Assembly: GCA_016202545.1 (NCBI GenBank)
Contig: JACQON010000018.1
Location: 1 to 64,000 of the forward strand
DNA from: Chloroflexota bacterium
GTDB lineage: Bacteria; Chloroflexota; Dehalococcoidia; Dehalococcoidales; JACQON01
Length of the DNA stretch: 64,000 nt
Direction: 5' to 3'
Part shown: in pieces, positions 33,164 through 40,867 of the stretch
How positions within the stretch are numbered: the first letter of the stretch is position 1
Layout: each line of letters opens with the position of its first letter
Made by a program: the position numbers and the translations under genes
Notes under the pieces: model-generated
Told to the model about the DNA's origin: nothing
The model's database searches: none
What the model saw: only the letters and a program-made list of their open reading frames with translations

Positions 33164-33384
33164 AGCGGACCTCCTTGTTACTAGATTCAGAGATAAGGCA
33201 GGAATCGGGCGAGGAACCCCCTGTCACCAAGAGAACACCTCCGATATCAGCTTCGCCTGGCCGAGTTACAGACAAAAAGTGCCCAGGCAAATTCTAGCAG
33301 GGGTGCTTCATCGCTGTCAAGCATAGTTGAGCGTGGTTGACATCCTTTGAAGGCATGTGCTAAACTAGCAACAGCAGCTTAAAA
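33164..33384. other. Intergenic region upstream of the CoA-ester run and tup operon
   Basis: No gene is supported. The divergent promoters of the enoyl-CoA hydratase gene and of tupABC must be in this region; no convincing hexamer pair was found. Confidence 0.4.
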
Positions 33385-33500
33385 GTCGGATATCTCCGAG
33401 CCTACTCTCCTACAGTTAATCCATGGAGACTGGCCAGTAGGGTATCGCTGGAAACGGCGATGCCTCCCGTATTTGAAAAGGAGAAGTCAATGCGCCGACG
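33385..33500 (+). promoter_or_regulatory. Putative molybdenum/tungsten-cofactor (Moco-type) riboswitch aptamer
   Basis: A structured leader before tupA. Closing pairs are GTCGG (33385-33389) with CCGAC (33495-33499) and TCTCC (33393-33397) with GGAGA (33480-33484). An internal 7-bp hairpin pairs GTATCGC (33442-33448) with GCGATGC (33457-33463) around TGGAAACG, followed by GCCTCCC. The conserved-looking GGCCAGTAGGGTA and GGAAACGG...TGCCTCCC blocks match my recollection of the Moco RNA motif, which precedes molybdate/tungstate transport and cofactor genes. A terminator lies directly downstream. Assignment needs a covariance-model search. Confidence 0.7.
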
Positions 33501-33515
33501 TTTGCCGTGTTGTCG

Positions 33516-33543
33516 GGCACCTCCTTTCGAGGTGCCTTTTTTT
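33516..33543 (+). terminator. Rho-independent terminator in the tupA leader
   Basis: Perfect 8-bp stem GGCACCTC (33516-33523) with GAGGTGCC (33529-33536), loop CTTTC and seven T (33537-33543). It sits between the putative aptamer and tupA, 40 bases before the start codon, so read-through must be regulated. A second GTCGG at 33512-33516 could compete with the aptamer for CCGAC 33495-33499. Confidence 0.88.
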
Positions 33544-33583
33544 ATCCTGGCATTGCGCTCGACGGAATTTGAAGGGGGGAAGA

Positions 33584-34459
33584 ATGAGTAAAATAATCTA
33601 TCGTTTCTTAGGGTTACTGGTGCTAATAACCATGCTTGCCGGCCTGGGTGGATGCGCTGGCGCCGGGGGCGTGGAGCCACTGCCGCCGAAGCAGAGGCTT
33701 AGAGTGGCCACCACCACCAGCCTCTATGACACCGGCTTGTGGGGATACCTGGAGCCGATGTTCGAAAAGCAGTACGGGGTTGAGCTTGATGTCATATACG
33801 CTGGCACCGGCATTGCCCTGGAATTTGGTAGAAGAGGCGACGTGGATGCTATCACTGTCCACGATAGGGCAGCCGAGGAGAAGTTCATCGCTGATGGCTA
33901 CGGCGTAAAGCGTGTCCCCTTTGCCCATAACTATTTTCTCATCGTTGGGCCGCCTGCCGACCCTGCGGGCATCAAGGGACTGGAGCCCGAGGCGGCATTC
34001 AAGAAGCTGATAGAGAGCTGGAAGGGCAGCTTCGTCTCCAGAGGAGACAACTCCGGCACGCATGCCAAGGAGAAGTCGATATGGAAAAAGGCTGGCTACG
34101 ATTACGAGGCGGTGCAAAAGGCAGGTGCCTGGTACATAGAAGGAGGGAAGGGGATGGGGCCGACTTTGCTGATGGCCAGCGAGAAGCAGGCTTATACGCT
34201 GACTGATATAGGCACCTATGTATTTTACAAAAGCAAGCTGGAGTTGGTGCCGATTGTGGACAAGGGCGAGACATTGCTCAATGTTTACTCGGCGATGGCC
34301 GTAAACCCAGCAAAGGTTCCCGGAGTTAACATTGATATGGCCAATAACCTGATAAGCTTTCTCATCTCGCCTGCAATACAGAAGCTTATCGGCAGCTACG
34401 GCGTAAAAGAGTACGGGATGCAGCTATTTGTCCCCGGCGACGTGGCAGGAACTAAATAG
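33584..34459 (+). CDS. tupA: Tungstate-binding lipoprotein TupA
   Basis: Extracellular oxyanion-binding protein of the TupABC tungstate importer. The 291-residue protein has a lipoprotein signal ending LGGC (Cys24), and the TupA ligand motif TTTS at 43-46 in VATTTSLYDTGLWGYL. Further landmarks are RRGDVDAITVHDR near 88, the SRGDNSGTHAKEKSIWKKAG segment near 148 that provides oxyanion contacts, and YTLTDIGTY near 205. TTTS followed by YDTG points to tungstate (TupA) rather than ModA molybdate proteins. The ATG at 33584 follows AGGGGGGAAG. Expression is probably set by the upstream aptamer-terminator. Confidence 0.92.
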   Translation: MSKIIYRFLGLLVLITMLAGLGGCAGAGGVEPLPPKQRLRVATTTSLYDTGLWGYLEPMFEKQYGVELDVIYAGTGIALEFGRRGDVDAITVHDRAAEEKFIADGYGVKRVPFAHNYFLIVGPPADPAGIKGLEPEAAFKKLIESWKGSFVSRGDNSGTHAKEKSIWKKAGYDYEAVQKAGAWYIEGGKGMGPTLLMASEKQAYTLTDIGTYVFYKSKLELVPIVDKGETLLNVYSAMAVNPAKVPGVNIDMANNLISFLISPAIQKLIGSYGVKEYGMQLFVPGDVAGTK

Positions 34460-34503
34460 GACATGCTTTACATAATGTTAACGATTGACAGGATGGAAGT
34501 CGC

Positions 34504-35193
34504 TTGGCCGAGATATGGAACGGCTTCATCAGAGCGATAGAGCTCATAATCTCGCTTGACCCGGAGGTTATGGAGATAGCCGGGAGGTCGCTGATGATTT
34601 CGGTGACCTCCGCTCTCCTTGCCTGGGCCATTTGTATGCCTCTGGCCAGTCTCATCCACTTTAACCGTTTTCTTGGCAAGAGGGCACTAATAAATCTAAT
34701 TCAGACGTTCTATAGTGTCCCCACCGTCGTTATTGGCCTGTTTGTCTTTGTCCTCTTCTCCCGGGCCGGGCCGCTAGGTGGGTTTAACATAATGTTTACG
34801 CCGGCGGTCATGGTGGTGGGACAGACTTTGCTGATAACGCCGGTGCTGCTCGGCCTCACCATCTCTGCCCTCAGCGGGGTGGACAAGTCAATAGTCGATA
34901 CCGCTCGCTCACTCGGCGCCAGCGGACTTCAAGCGGCGTTTGTGGTGGTCAAGGAGTCGAGATTTGCCGTCGTGGCGGCGGTCGTCATGGGCTTTGGCCG
35001 GGCAATCTCTGAAGTGGGAGTAGCTCTTATGGTGGGGGGCAATATCAAGGGCTTTACCAGGGTCATCACCACGGCTATATCTCTGGAGACATCGAAAGGC
35101 GACCTGGAGCTGTCAATAGCCCTGGGCATAATTCTTATAATCATCGCCCTGGCCATCAATTTAGCTTTGAACAGGATTCAGCAGAGGTCATAA
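34504..35193 (+). CDS. tupB: Tungstate ABC transporter permease TupB
   Basis: A 229-residue integral membrane permease with about five helices and the transport-domain loop SGVDKSIVDTARSLGASGLQAAFVVVKESRFAVVAAVVMGFGRAISEVG near 124-172 (EAA loop followed by the family-typical GFGRAISEVG). Starts at TTG 34504, 44 bases after tupA; no in-frame ATG fits. The stop overlaps the tupC start by one base (TAATG). Confidence 0.92.
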   Translation: MAEIWNGFIRAIELIISLDPEVMEIAGRSLMISVTSALLAWAICMPLASLIHFNRFLGKRALINLIQTFYSVPTVVIGLFVFVLFSRAGPLGGFNIMFTPAVMVVGQTLLITPVLLGLTISALSGVDKSIVDTARSLGASGLQAAFVVVKESRFAVVAAVVMGFGRAISEVGVALMVGGNIKGFTRVITTAISLETSKGDLELSIALGIILIIIALAINLALNRIQQRS

Positions 35194-36281
35194 TGGCGCT
35201 GATAGAGACGGTAAACCTGTGCCAGAGGTATGGCGGACAATATGTCCTGAAAGACGTCAACCTGAAGGTGGACCGCGGTGAGGTCTTCGGGTTGATTGGC
35301 CCTACCGGGGCTGGCAAGACCACGCTGTTACGGCTGATAGACCTCATTGATACGCCTTCATCGGGCAAAATATACTTCGACGGCGTGGACACCGCCGCCT
35401 CAGGCAAGCTGAGATTCGAGCTGCGCCGCCGGATGGCGTTTGTCCTCCAGAAGCCGGTAGTGTTCAACGCTAGCGTCTATGACAACGTCGCCTGCGGCCT
35501 GAGATGGAGGAGAGTGGGGAAGCGAGCTACCCGGCAGAAAGTGGAAGATATGCTGGAAATGGTAGGCCTCTCAGCCTATAAGGACAGAAATGCGCGCAGC
35601 CTGTCTGGGGGCGAGGCCCAGAGGGTGGCCATAGCCAGGGCTATGGTGGTCGAACCGGAGGTATTGCTGCTGGACGAGCCTACAGCTAACCTGGACCCGG
35701 TCTCGGCGGCGACGGTTGAAGAACTGATAGCCCGTATCATCGAACGACGGGCTGTCACCGTAGTAATGACCACCCATGACATGTCTCAGGGTCAGCGCCT
35801 GGCTGACAGGATAGGTGTGCTCATGGACGGCAGCGTCCTCCAGACCGGTGCCCCGAGAGAAGTGTTCAGTTTTCCCAGGAGCCGACGGGTGGCCGAGTTT
35901 GTCGGCGTCGAGAACATAATAGACGGAGTAATCGTATCAAACGAGGATGGCCTGGTCTCCGTGGACGCCGGCGGCAAGACTATCCAGGCGGTTTCCGCTC
36001 TGGCTGCTGGAGAGAGAGTTTGCGCCTGCGTCAGGCCGGAGGATGTGATACTGGCGGTGTCGCCGCCGTCCAGCAGCGCCAGAAACATGTTTGCCGGCGA
36101 GATAACCAGGCTGGTCTCAGCAGGCTCCATCGCCAGGGTGGAGATGGACTGCGGCTTTCCTCTGAGCGTCCTGGTCACCAAAAGGTCGGTGGACGAACTG
36201 GGGCTGGAGAAGGGAAAGAGGGTATATGCCAGCTTTAAGGCTACCGCAGTGCATATAATAACAAAGGGAAAGGCGGACTAG
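35193..36281 (+). CDS. tupC: Tungstate ABC transporter ATPase TupC with C-terminal oxyanion-binding domain
   Basis: A 362-residue ATPase. Walker A GPTGAGKT 36-43, QKPVVFNASV Q-loop near 89, LSGGEAQR signature near 139 and Walker B VLLLDEPTANLD near 160. After about residue 240 it carries a TOBE/Mop-like regulatory domain (VCACVRPEDVILAV, then GEITRLVSAGSIARVEMDCG) of the kind that binds tungstate or molybdate and inhibits transport when metal is plentiful. It overlaps tupB by one base and ends the operon. Confidence 0.92.
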   Translation: MALIETVNLCQRYGGQYVLKDVNLKVDRGEVFGLIGPTGAGKTTLLRLIDLIDTPSSGKIYFDGVDTAASGKLRFELRRRMAFVLQKPVVFNASVYDNVACGLRWRRVGKRATRQKVEDMLEMVGLSAYKDRNARSLSGGEAQRVAIARAMVVEPEVLLLDEPTANLDPVSAATVEELIARIIERRAVTVVMTTHDMSQGQRLADRIGVLMDGSVLQTGAPREVFSFPRSRRVAEFVGVENIIDGVIVSNEDGLVSVDAGGKTIQAVSALAAGERVCACVRPEDVILAVSPPSSSARNMFAGEITRLVSAGSIARVEMDCGFPLSVLVTKRSVDELGLEKGKRVYASFKATAVHIITKGKAD

Positions 36282-36307
36282 CCCCATGCCGTCTGGCTGG
36301 CCACTGG

Positions 36308-36361
36308 TTCACTCTGACGATTCACTCTGACGATAATCGGAACGAGTAATCGGAACGAGTA
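36308..36361. repeat. Tandem TTCACTCTGACGA / TAATCGGAACGAG motif between tupC and peptidase
   Basis: Two TTCACTCTGACGA units followed by two TAATCGGAACGAG units, the largest array of this short interspersed motif in the window. It lies between two converging genes. Confidence 0.65.
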
Positions 36362-36379
36362 TAGCGCCGCGTCTTCCCC

Positions 36380-37681
36380 TTATTTCCCCTGGCTGCAAAT
36401 GTCCATGGCAAGGAGCGCATAGAGGCTGGTCATGGTCTCCATGTCGGAGAAGGTGAAGAACTCCCCCTTGCCGCGGGCTTCGGAGTAATAGTGGGCCGGC
36501 GGCCCGTAAGTCACCGCCGGGATACCCGTCTGGTTAAAGCAGTTGACGTCCCGCCACATGCTGCTCAATGGCGCCGGTATCTTCCGTGGCGGAAGCTTGT
36601 CCCCTAAGAACTTGCCGTGCGCCTTGTCTATTGCCTGTAGCAGCGGCTCCACCCCCTTGCCCTCGGCACCCGGAGCGGCGGCATACATTTCTACCTCCAC
36701 TTTGACGCCCAGGCCTTTGAGGAAGGACTCCAACTCTTTCTTCACCTGGTTGTAGGTCAGGTTGGGCGGGAAGTAGATATGAACATAGAGGCTGCACACT
36801 CCGGGGGCGCACAAAGTCCAGTAGGGCAGCCCGCCGCGGATGGCGGCGATGTTCACCTTGCCCACGGAGACGCCGCTGTAGCCGCCCAGGGAGAACTCAT
36901 ACCGGTGTTTTTTCTCAAAGTCCCGCGCCCACTGGGTGAGTGCCTGGATTATGGCTGACATCCTGATGACGGCGCTGGGGTCTTCCTCTGGTCGCTCAGG
37001 ATGATATAGCAAAGGCGTATATATCTTTTCTCCCAGCACGGTTATCTTGAAACGGACATCGCCGCATTCCACCCAGGTGGGGATGTAGTCGCTTCCCTCG
37101 GCTACTATGGCGTAGTCAGCAGTTATACCGTGGTTCACCAGATGGTAGGCGCCGCCGCCGACGCCGGCGTACTTGGCGCCCTGGAACTCATCCACCGGGG
37201 TGAAGCACATCTCACCAACTACTGCGGTCAGTATGAGGTCTCCGGGCAGCTGTAGGCCGCTCTCCTTGATGGCCCTGGCTGCCATCATGAAGCAGGCCAT
37301 AGGCCCTTTATCGTTGATTACGTCCCGTCCGTAGACTCGGTCGCCTTCTATCCAGGCATTGTAGCCGATGGGGTTGGTCTCCCGGTGACACCACAGGTCA
37401 TCATCGCCAAGCTGGAATTCGGTATCCATGTGGCTGTTAAACAGCAGGCTCCGGCCTCCTCCCGAGCCGGGAAGAAGGCCGATAGCGTTATATCGCTCCT
37501 GCGCCACCTCCTGGCTGGTGGTCTTGAAGCCGTTGGCCTGCAGCCAGCCGAGGATGAATTGGCCTACTTCACCCTCGTGGCCGTCGGGGCTGCGGCGGCG
37601 GCCAAGCTCCAGCGCCAGCTCGGCCACTTCACCGCCACGGATGCGTCCCACTACCGCTTTTTCTGAAGACGAGAGTGACAT
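36380..37681 (-). CDS. M20-family zinc peptidase/amidohydrolase
   Basis: A 433-residue M20/M25/M40 metallohydrolase, as in ArgE/DapE or carboxypeptidase G2. Metal site landmarks: His in FNSHMDTEF near 78-86, bridging Asp in GRDVINDKGPMACF near 118-132, Glu in VVGEMCFTP near 155, and the C-terminal His in GPPAHYYSEARGKGEFF near 400. The dimerisation domain lies between. Start ATG 37681 is favoured by AAGGAGG; an upstream ATG at 37717 is less likely. Between tupC and the nitrogenase-like operon; no functional link is implied. Substrate (N-acyl amino acid or peptide) unknown. Confidence 0.88.
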   Translation of the reverse strand: MSLSSSEKAVVGRIRGGEVAELALELGRRRSPDGHEGEVGQFILGWLQANGFKTTSQEVAQERYNAIGLLPGSGGGRSLLFNSHMDTEFQLGDDDLWCHRETNPIGYNAWIEGDRVYGRDVINDKGPMACFMMAARAIKESGLQLPGDLILTAVVGEMCFTPVDEFQGAKYAGVGGGAYHLVNHGITADYAIVAEGSDYIPTWVECGDVRFKITVLGEKIYTPLLYHPERPEEDPSAVIRMSAIIQALTQWARDFEKKHRYEFSLGGYSGVSVGKVNIAAIRGGLPYWTLCAPGVCSLYVHIYFPPNLTYNQVKKELESFLKGLGVKVEVEMYAAAPGAEGKGVEPLLQAIDKAHGKFLGDKLPPRKIPAPLSSMWRDVNCFNQTGIPAVTYGPPAHYYSEARGKGEFFTFSDMETMTSLYALLAMDICSQGK

Positions 37682-38329
37682 TAATGCCTCCTTCTGCCGA
37701 TAATACAGGCGGGTCAACCTCTCGGTCCGAGGTGTAGTGATTTATTCTAGACGGCTATCATTTCTTTGTCAATCTCAGCCTTTAGAGGCTGTTTATCAAC
37801 ACTTTGCCATTGCGAAGGCGAAGGCCGAAACAATCGTTCATGCCGCTTGCCAGCGGCACTACAAAGTATTAAAAGGGGGTTTCCCACATTCGTACCGACC
37901 TCACCCCCTTAATACCCCGCTCCTATAAGGAGCGGGGGAAAGTAATTTTAAGATAGGGGCTCCGCCCCTATCTTCTACTTAACTCCCCCTTCCTGTTGGG
38001 AAGGGGGTCAGGGGTTCACCCAGAAGGGCTCGTCCTGTTCACTCTGACGACTAATCGGAACGAGAAGGCTCGCTCTGAAGGGTTCACCCTGAAGGGGATG
38101 GGCGTTCGACTAAAGTCAGCCGATAATGTTCAAGTATACGGAACTCGTACTTTCGTAAGAGTCTCAAGCGACACTCTGTGCCTGGTGGGAGAGTGCTTCA
38201 CTGTCCCTTCGCTTCGCTCAGGGCTTCGGCTCACAATGACGTGCGGAGTTATCTGCCATGTAGTTGCTAAATGCCCTCGTCCTTACATCTCTTTACATAA
38301 TGTAGTACAATTGCTCGGTGTGCTGTACT
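37682..38329. repeat. Repeat-filled region before the nitrogenase-like operon, with three-hairpin repeat copy B
   Basis: Copy B of the three-hairpin repeat spans 37901-38107. Hairpin 1 is CCCCGCTCCT (37915-37924) with AGGAGCGGGG (37928-37937). Hairpin 2 is AAGATAGGGGC (37950-37960) with GCCCCTATCTT (37964-37974). Hairpin 3 is CCCCCTTCC with GGGAAGGGGG, and the tail has an extra TTCACTCTGACGA/TAATCGGAACGAG pair inside it before ...CCCTGAAGGGGATGGGCGTTC. A decayed CCCTTCGCTTCGCTCAGGG element is at 38205-38225. No gene is supported. Confidence 0.75.
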
Positions 38330-38363
38330 CCGGCGTTGACATGCGCCGGGCATTTACTATAAC
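38330..38363 (+). promoter_or_regulatory. Promoter with overlapping palindrome upstream of the nitrogenase-like operon
   Basis: TTGACA (38336-38341), 16-base spacer, TATAAC (38358-38363). The -35 is embedded in a perfect inverted repeat CCGGCG (38330-38335), 8-base centre, CGCCGG (38344-38349). A repressor bound there would block the -35 element. The regulator is not identified and no NifA-type UAS or sigma-54 site is seen. Confidence 0.55.
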
Positions 38364-38438
38364 ATGGGTCAAACAGGACTTAGCGCTTGACCAGTATCAT
38401 AACCTGTCTTGACAATCTTTATGGTGAAAGGGGCAAAA

Positions 38439-39299
38439 ATGGCTAGGGAAATTGGCGTTTATGGCAAAGGCGGCATCGGCAAATCTACAATTGTTTCTAA
38501 CACCAGCGCTGCCATTGCCGAGAAGGGGGCCAAGGTAATGCAGATTGGCTGCGACCCAAAGGCGGATTCCACCAATTCGCTGCTGGACGGCAGGTACATC
38601 CCCACCATACTGGACACCGTGCTCGAGGCCGATACAGTACGTGAGTTCCGCAGCGTTGACGTCTCAAAGGTCATCTTTGAGGGCTACCGTGGCATAATAT
38701 GCGCCGAGTGTGGCGGGCCTGACCCCGGCATCGGCTGCGCCGGCAGGGGAATCATCACCGCCATTGAGCTGATGAAAGAGCAGGGGGCTTTTGAAAAGGT
38801 TAACCCGGATTACGTCCTTTATGACGTTTTGGGAGACGTGGTCTGCGGTGGATTCGCCATGCCTCTGCGGCAGGGGATAGCCAAGCAGGTATATATCGTG
38901 GTATCGGCCAACTTTGCCTCACTATATGCTGCCAACAACCTGTGCAAGGCCATCGTCAGGTTCGGTGAAAGAGGTGGCGGCAAGCTAGCCGGGCTGATTG
39001 CCAACCATATCAGCACCCCTGAGGAGAAAGAGATTGTAAACGAGTTCGCCGCCATGACTAAGACCGAGGTGATAGAATATATACCGTACTCCAGGGAGCT
39101 GGCCAGAAGCGACCTTCAGGGGCAGACCGTCATCCAATCAGCCCCGGATTCAGAGATAGCCGACGTCTTTCGAAGGTTAGCTGCCAAGATTGCTGAGAGG
39201 GAGCAGCAGATAATACCAGCCCCGGTTCAAGCCCCTGAGCTCCGGAAGTGGGGCCAGAGCTGTCTGGAGCGGCTGCAAGCTTCGGGAATCAAAGAGTAA
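38439..39299 (+). CDS. NifH-like nitrogenase iron-protein homologue
   Basis: A 286-residue P-loop ATPase of the NifH/BchL/CfbC family, an ATP-driven electron donor. Walker A GKGGIGKS at 9-16, CDPKADST at 38-45 (switch I area), and both intersubunit 4Fe-4S cysteines: Cys100 in GIGCAGRG and Cys136 in DVVCGGFAMP. GGPDPGIGCAGRG replaces the GGPEPGVGCAGRG of true NifH, and the region around 62-85 diverges, placing it among nitrogenase-like iron proteins rather than NifH proper (inference). Start ATG 38439 is chosen for AAAGGGG 7 bases upstream; ATG 38409 is an alternative. First gene of an H-D-K operon with a 20-base gap to the next. Confidence 0.92.
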   Translation: MAREIGVYGKGGIGKSTIVSNTSAAIAEKGAKVMQIGCDPKADSTNSLLDGRYIPTILDTVLEADTVREFRSVDVSKVIFEGYRGIICAECGGPDPGIGCAGRGIITAIELMKEQGAFEKVNPDYVLYDVLGDVVCGGFAMPLRQGIAKQVYIVVSANFASLYAANNLCKAIVRFGERGGGKLAGLIANHISTPEEKEIVNEFAAMTKTEVIEYIPYSRELARSDLQGQTVIQSAPDSEIADVFRRLAAKIAEREQQIIPAPVQAPELRKWGQSCLERLQASGIKE

Positions 39300-39319
39300 T
39301 AAACTGCGAGAGGTGCTCC

Positions 39320-40852
39320 ATGAAAAAATTGCCGCTGGAAGAAAAGGTAGCCCCCATCAGAGAGCGCCGGACTGGCGCCATCAGGGCTTATATGGGTACG
39401 GCCAGGCAGCTCCTGGCAGACATTAAGAGCGGGAAATTGAAGGCCTGCGACCGTGCTTTCACCAATACCTGGACCTGCTCCAGTTCAATAATGGCTGGCC
39501 CAATTAGAATGGCGACTGTCTCAGACGGCGTGGTAATCATGCATTCACCAATGGGCTGTATCTCCAACCTTTCCCAGTTCCTGGCCCCCGGATTACAACC
39601 GCATGAGGAAACAAAGCAGGACCAGGGCGGCTACACTCCCAACCAACCGGCCACATACTACTGCTCCAACCTGACCGAAGAAGAGGTCATTTTCGGCGCT
39701 GAGAAGAAGCTGAGGGAAACAATCATTGTCGCTGATAAAAGGCATCACCCGAAATCAATCTGGATATTCACCTCCTGCGTTTCCGGCATCATGGGGGACG
39801 ATATCGAGGGTGTGGTAAAGGAAACCCAGGCGGAGGTTGGGGCGACGATTGTCCCGATTCGCTGCGAGGCTTTCCAGAGCCGCATCTGCCAGTGGGGACA
39901 CGACTCCGCCGGCCATGCCATACTCAAATACCTGGTGAAGAAGCCGGAAAAGAAACGAAACGACATGATAAATATGATGGCTTCAACGGCAGTGTGGGCG
40001 GAAGACAGGATACACCTGGCGGAACTGCTGGGCAAGGTGGGCATACAGTGCAATACCGTGCCTGACTATGCGGTTACCGAGTCCTTCCGGATTCTGTCTG
40101 AAGCAGCCTGCTCGGTCGCCCTCTGTCCTACATGGAGCGACTATCTGGGCAAGGGACTGGAGCAGGAATACGGGATACCATATGTCAGGGACATCCTGCC
40201 GCTGGGAACCGCCAGGACAGAGCAGTGGCTGCGCAAAATAGCCGTTCACTGCGGTAAGGAAGAGGAAATGGAGCAGCTCATCAAAGAGGAACGGGCCGCG
40301 GTAATGCCCAGGATAGAGGCACTGAGGAAACAATGGCAGGGTATGAAGGTCTTTGTCAGCTGCGGAATAACCAGGTCCCTGCACCTGCCCCATATGCTGG
40401 TGAACGATTTTGGCATGGAACTGGTGGGAATAAATCCTTTCGAGTTCGATGAAGAAGCCATTGTAGACCTGGAAAACCTGTTGAAACTGACCGGAGGCAA
40501 GGATTTCCTGGTACACGTGTCGGATTGCCAGACTCTGGAGATGGCCAATTACATAAAGAAGCTGGATGTAGACCTGTTTCTGGGCCACCGTGGGTCAGTG
40601 GGTTTCATATTCAAGCATGGCGTGCCCGGACTGCGTGTCGGGGTGGCCTACGGGTCGCGCCACGGGTTGCGCCGGGATATGGACAGCGGGAGGCAGATGG
40701 GTTTCTCCGGGGTTCTAAGCTATGCCAGGTATCTGGACAACGTCATCAAGAACCCATCTTTCAGCGAGAAGCTTTCAGCGCATACCAGATTGCCGTTCAA
40801 GGAGTCGTGGTATGAGCAGGACCCGACGGTAAACATGGTCGACCCGCTGTAG
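39320..40852 (+). CDS. NifD-like nitrogenase alpha-subunit homologue
   Basis: A 510-residue NifD/NifE/BchN-type protein. Three P-cluster-type cysteines: Cys53 (TWTCSS), Cys80 (SPMGC, as in the NifD PVGC motif) and Cys153 (TSCVSGIMGDDI). Cys269 in CSVALCPTWSDYL aligns with FeMo-co ligand Cys275 of NifD, with the following EQEYGIPY matching EEKYGIPW. The other ligand, His442 in SGPYHGF, is Met460 in SGRQMGF. QWGHDSAGH near 191-199 resembles the homocitrate/cofactor region QSLGHH. These alignments are by eye. They suggest a NifB-type cofactor with altered coordination, not a molybdenum nitrogenase. ATG 39320 follows GAGGTG. Substrate unknown; C-S or other small-molecule reduction is possible. 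Confidence 0.88.
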   Translation: MKKLPLEEKVAPIRERRTGAIRAYMGTARQLLADIKSGKLKACDRAFTNTWTCSSSIMAGPIRMATVSDGVVIMHSPMGCISNLSQFLAPGLQPHEETKQDQGGYTPNQPATYYCSNLTEEEVIFGAEKKLRETIIVADKRHHPKSIWIFTSCVSGIMGDDIEGVVKETQAEVGATIVPIRCEAFQSRICQWGHDSAGHAILKYLVKKPEKKRNDMINMMASTAVWAEDRIHLAELLGKVGIQCNTVPDYAVTESFRILSEAACSVALCPTWSDYLGKGLEQEYGIPYVRDILPLGTARTEQWLRKIAVHCGKEEEMEQLIKEERAAVMPRIEALRKQWQGMKVFVSCGITRSLHLPHMLVNDFGMELVGINPFEFDEEAIVDLENLLKLTGGKDFLVHVSDCQTLEMANYIKKLDVDLFLGHRGSVGFIFKHGVPGLRVGVAYGSRHGLRRDMDSGRQMGFSGVLSYARYLDNVIKNPSFSEKLSAHTRLPFKESWYEQDPTVNMVDPL

Positions 40853-40867
40853 AAACGAGGGAACAAG

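Noticed and set aside
37901-38107. CRISPR-like array of palindromic repeats
   Set aside because: The hairpins are not spaced evenly, do not share a common repeat of 24-37 bases and have no spacers or cas genes.
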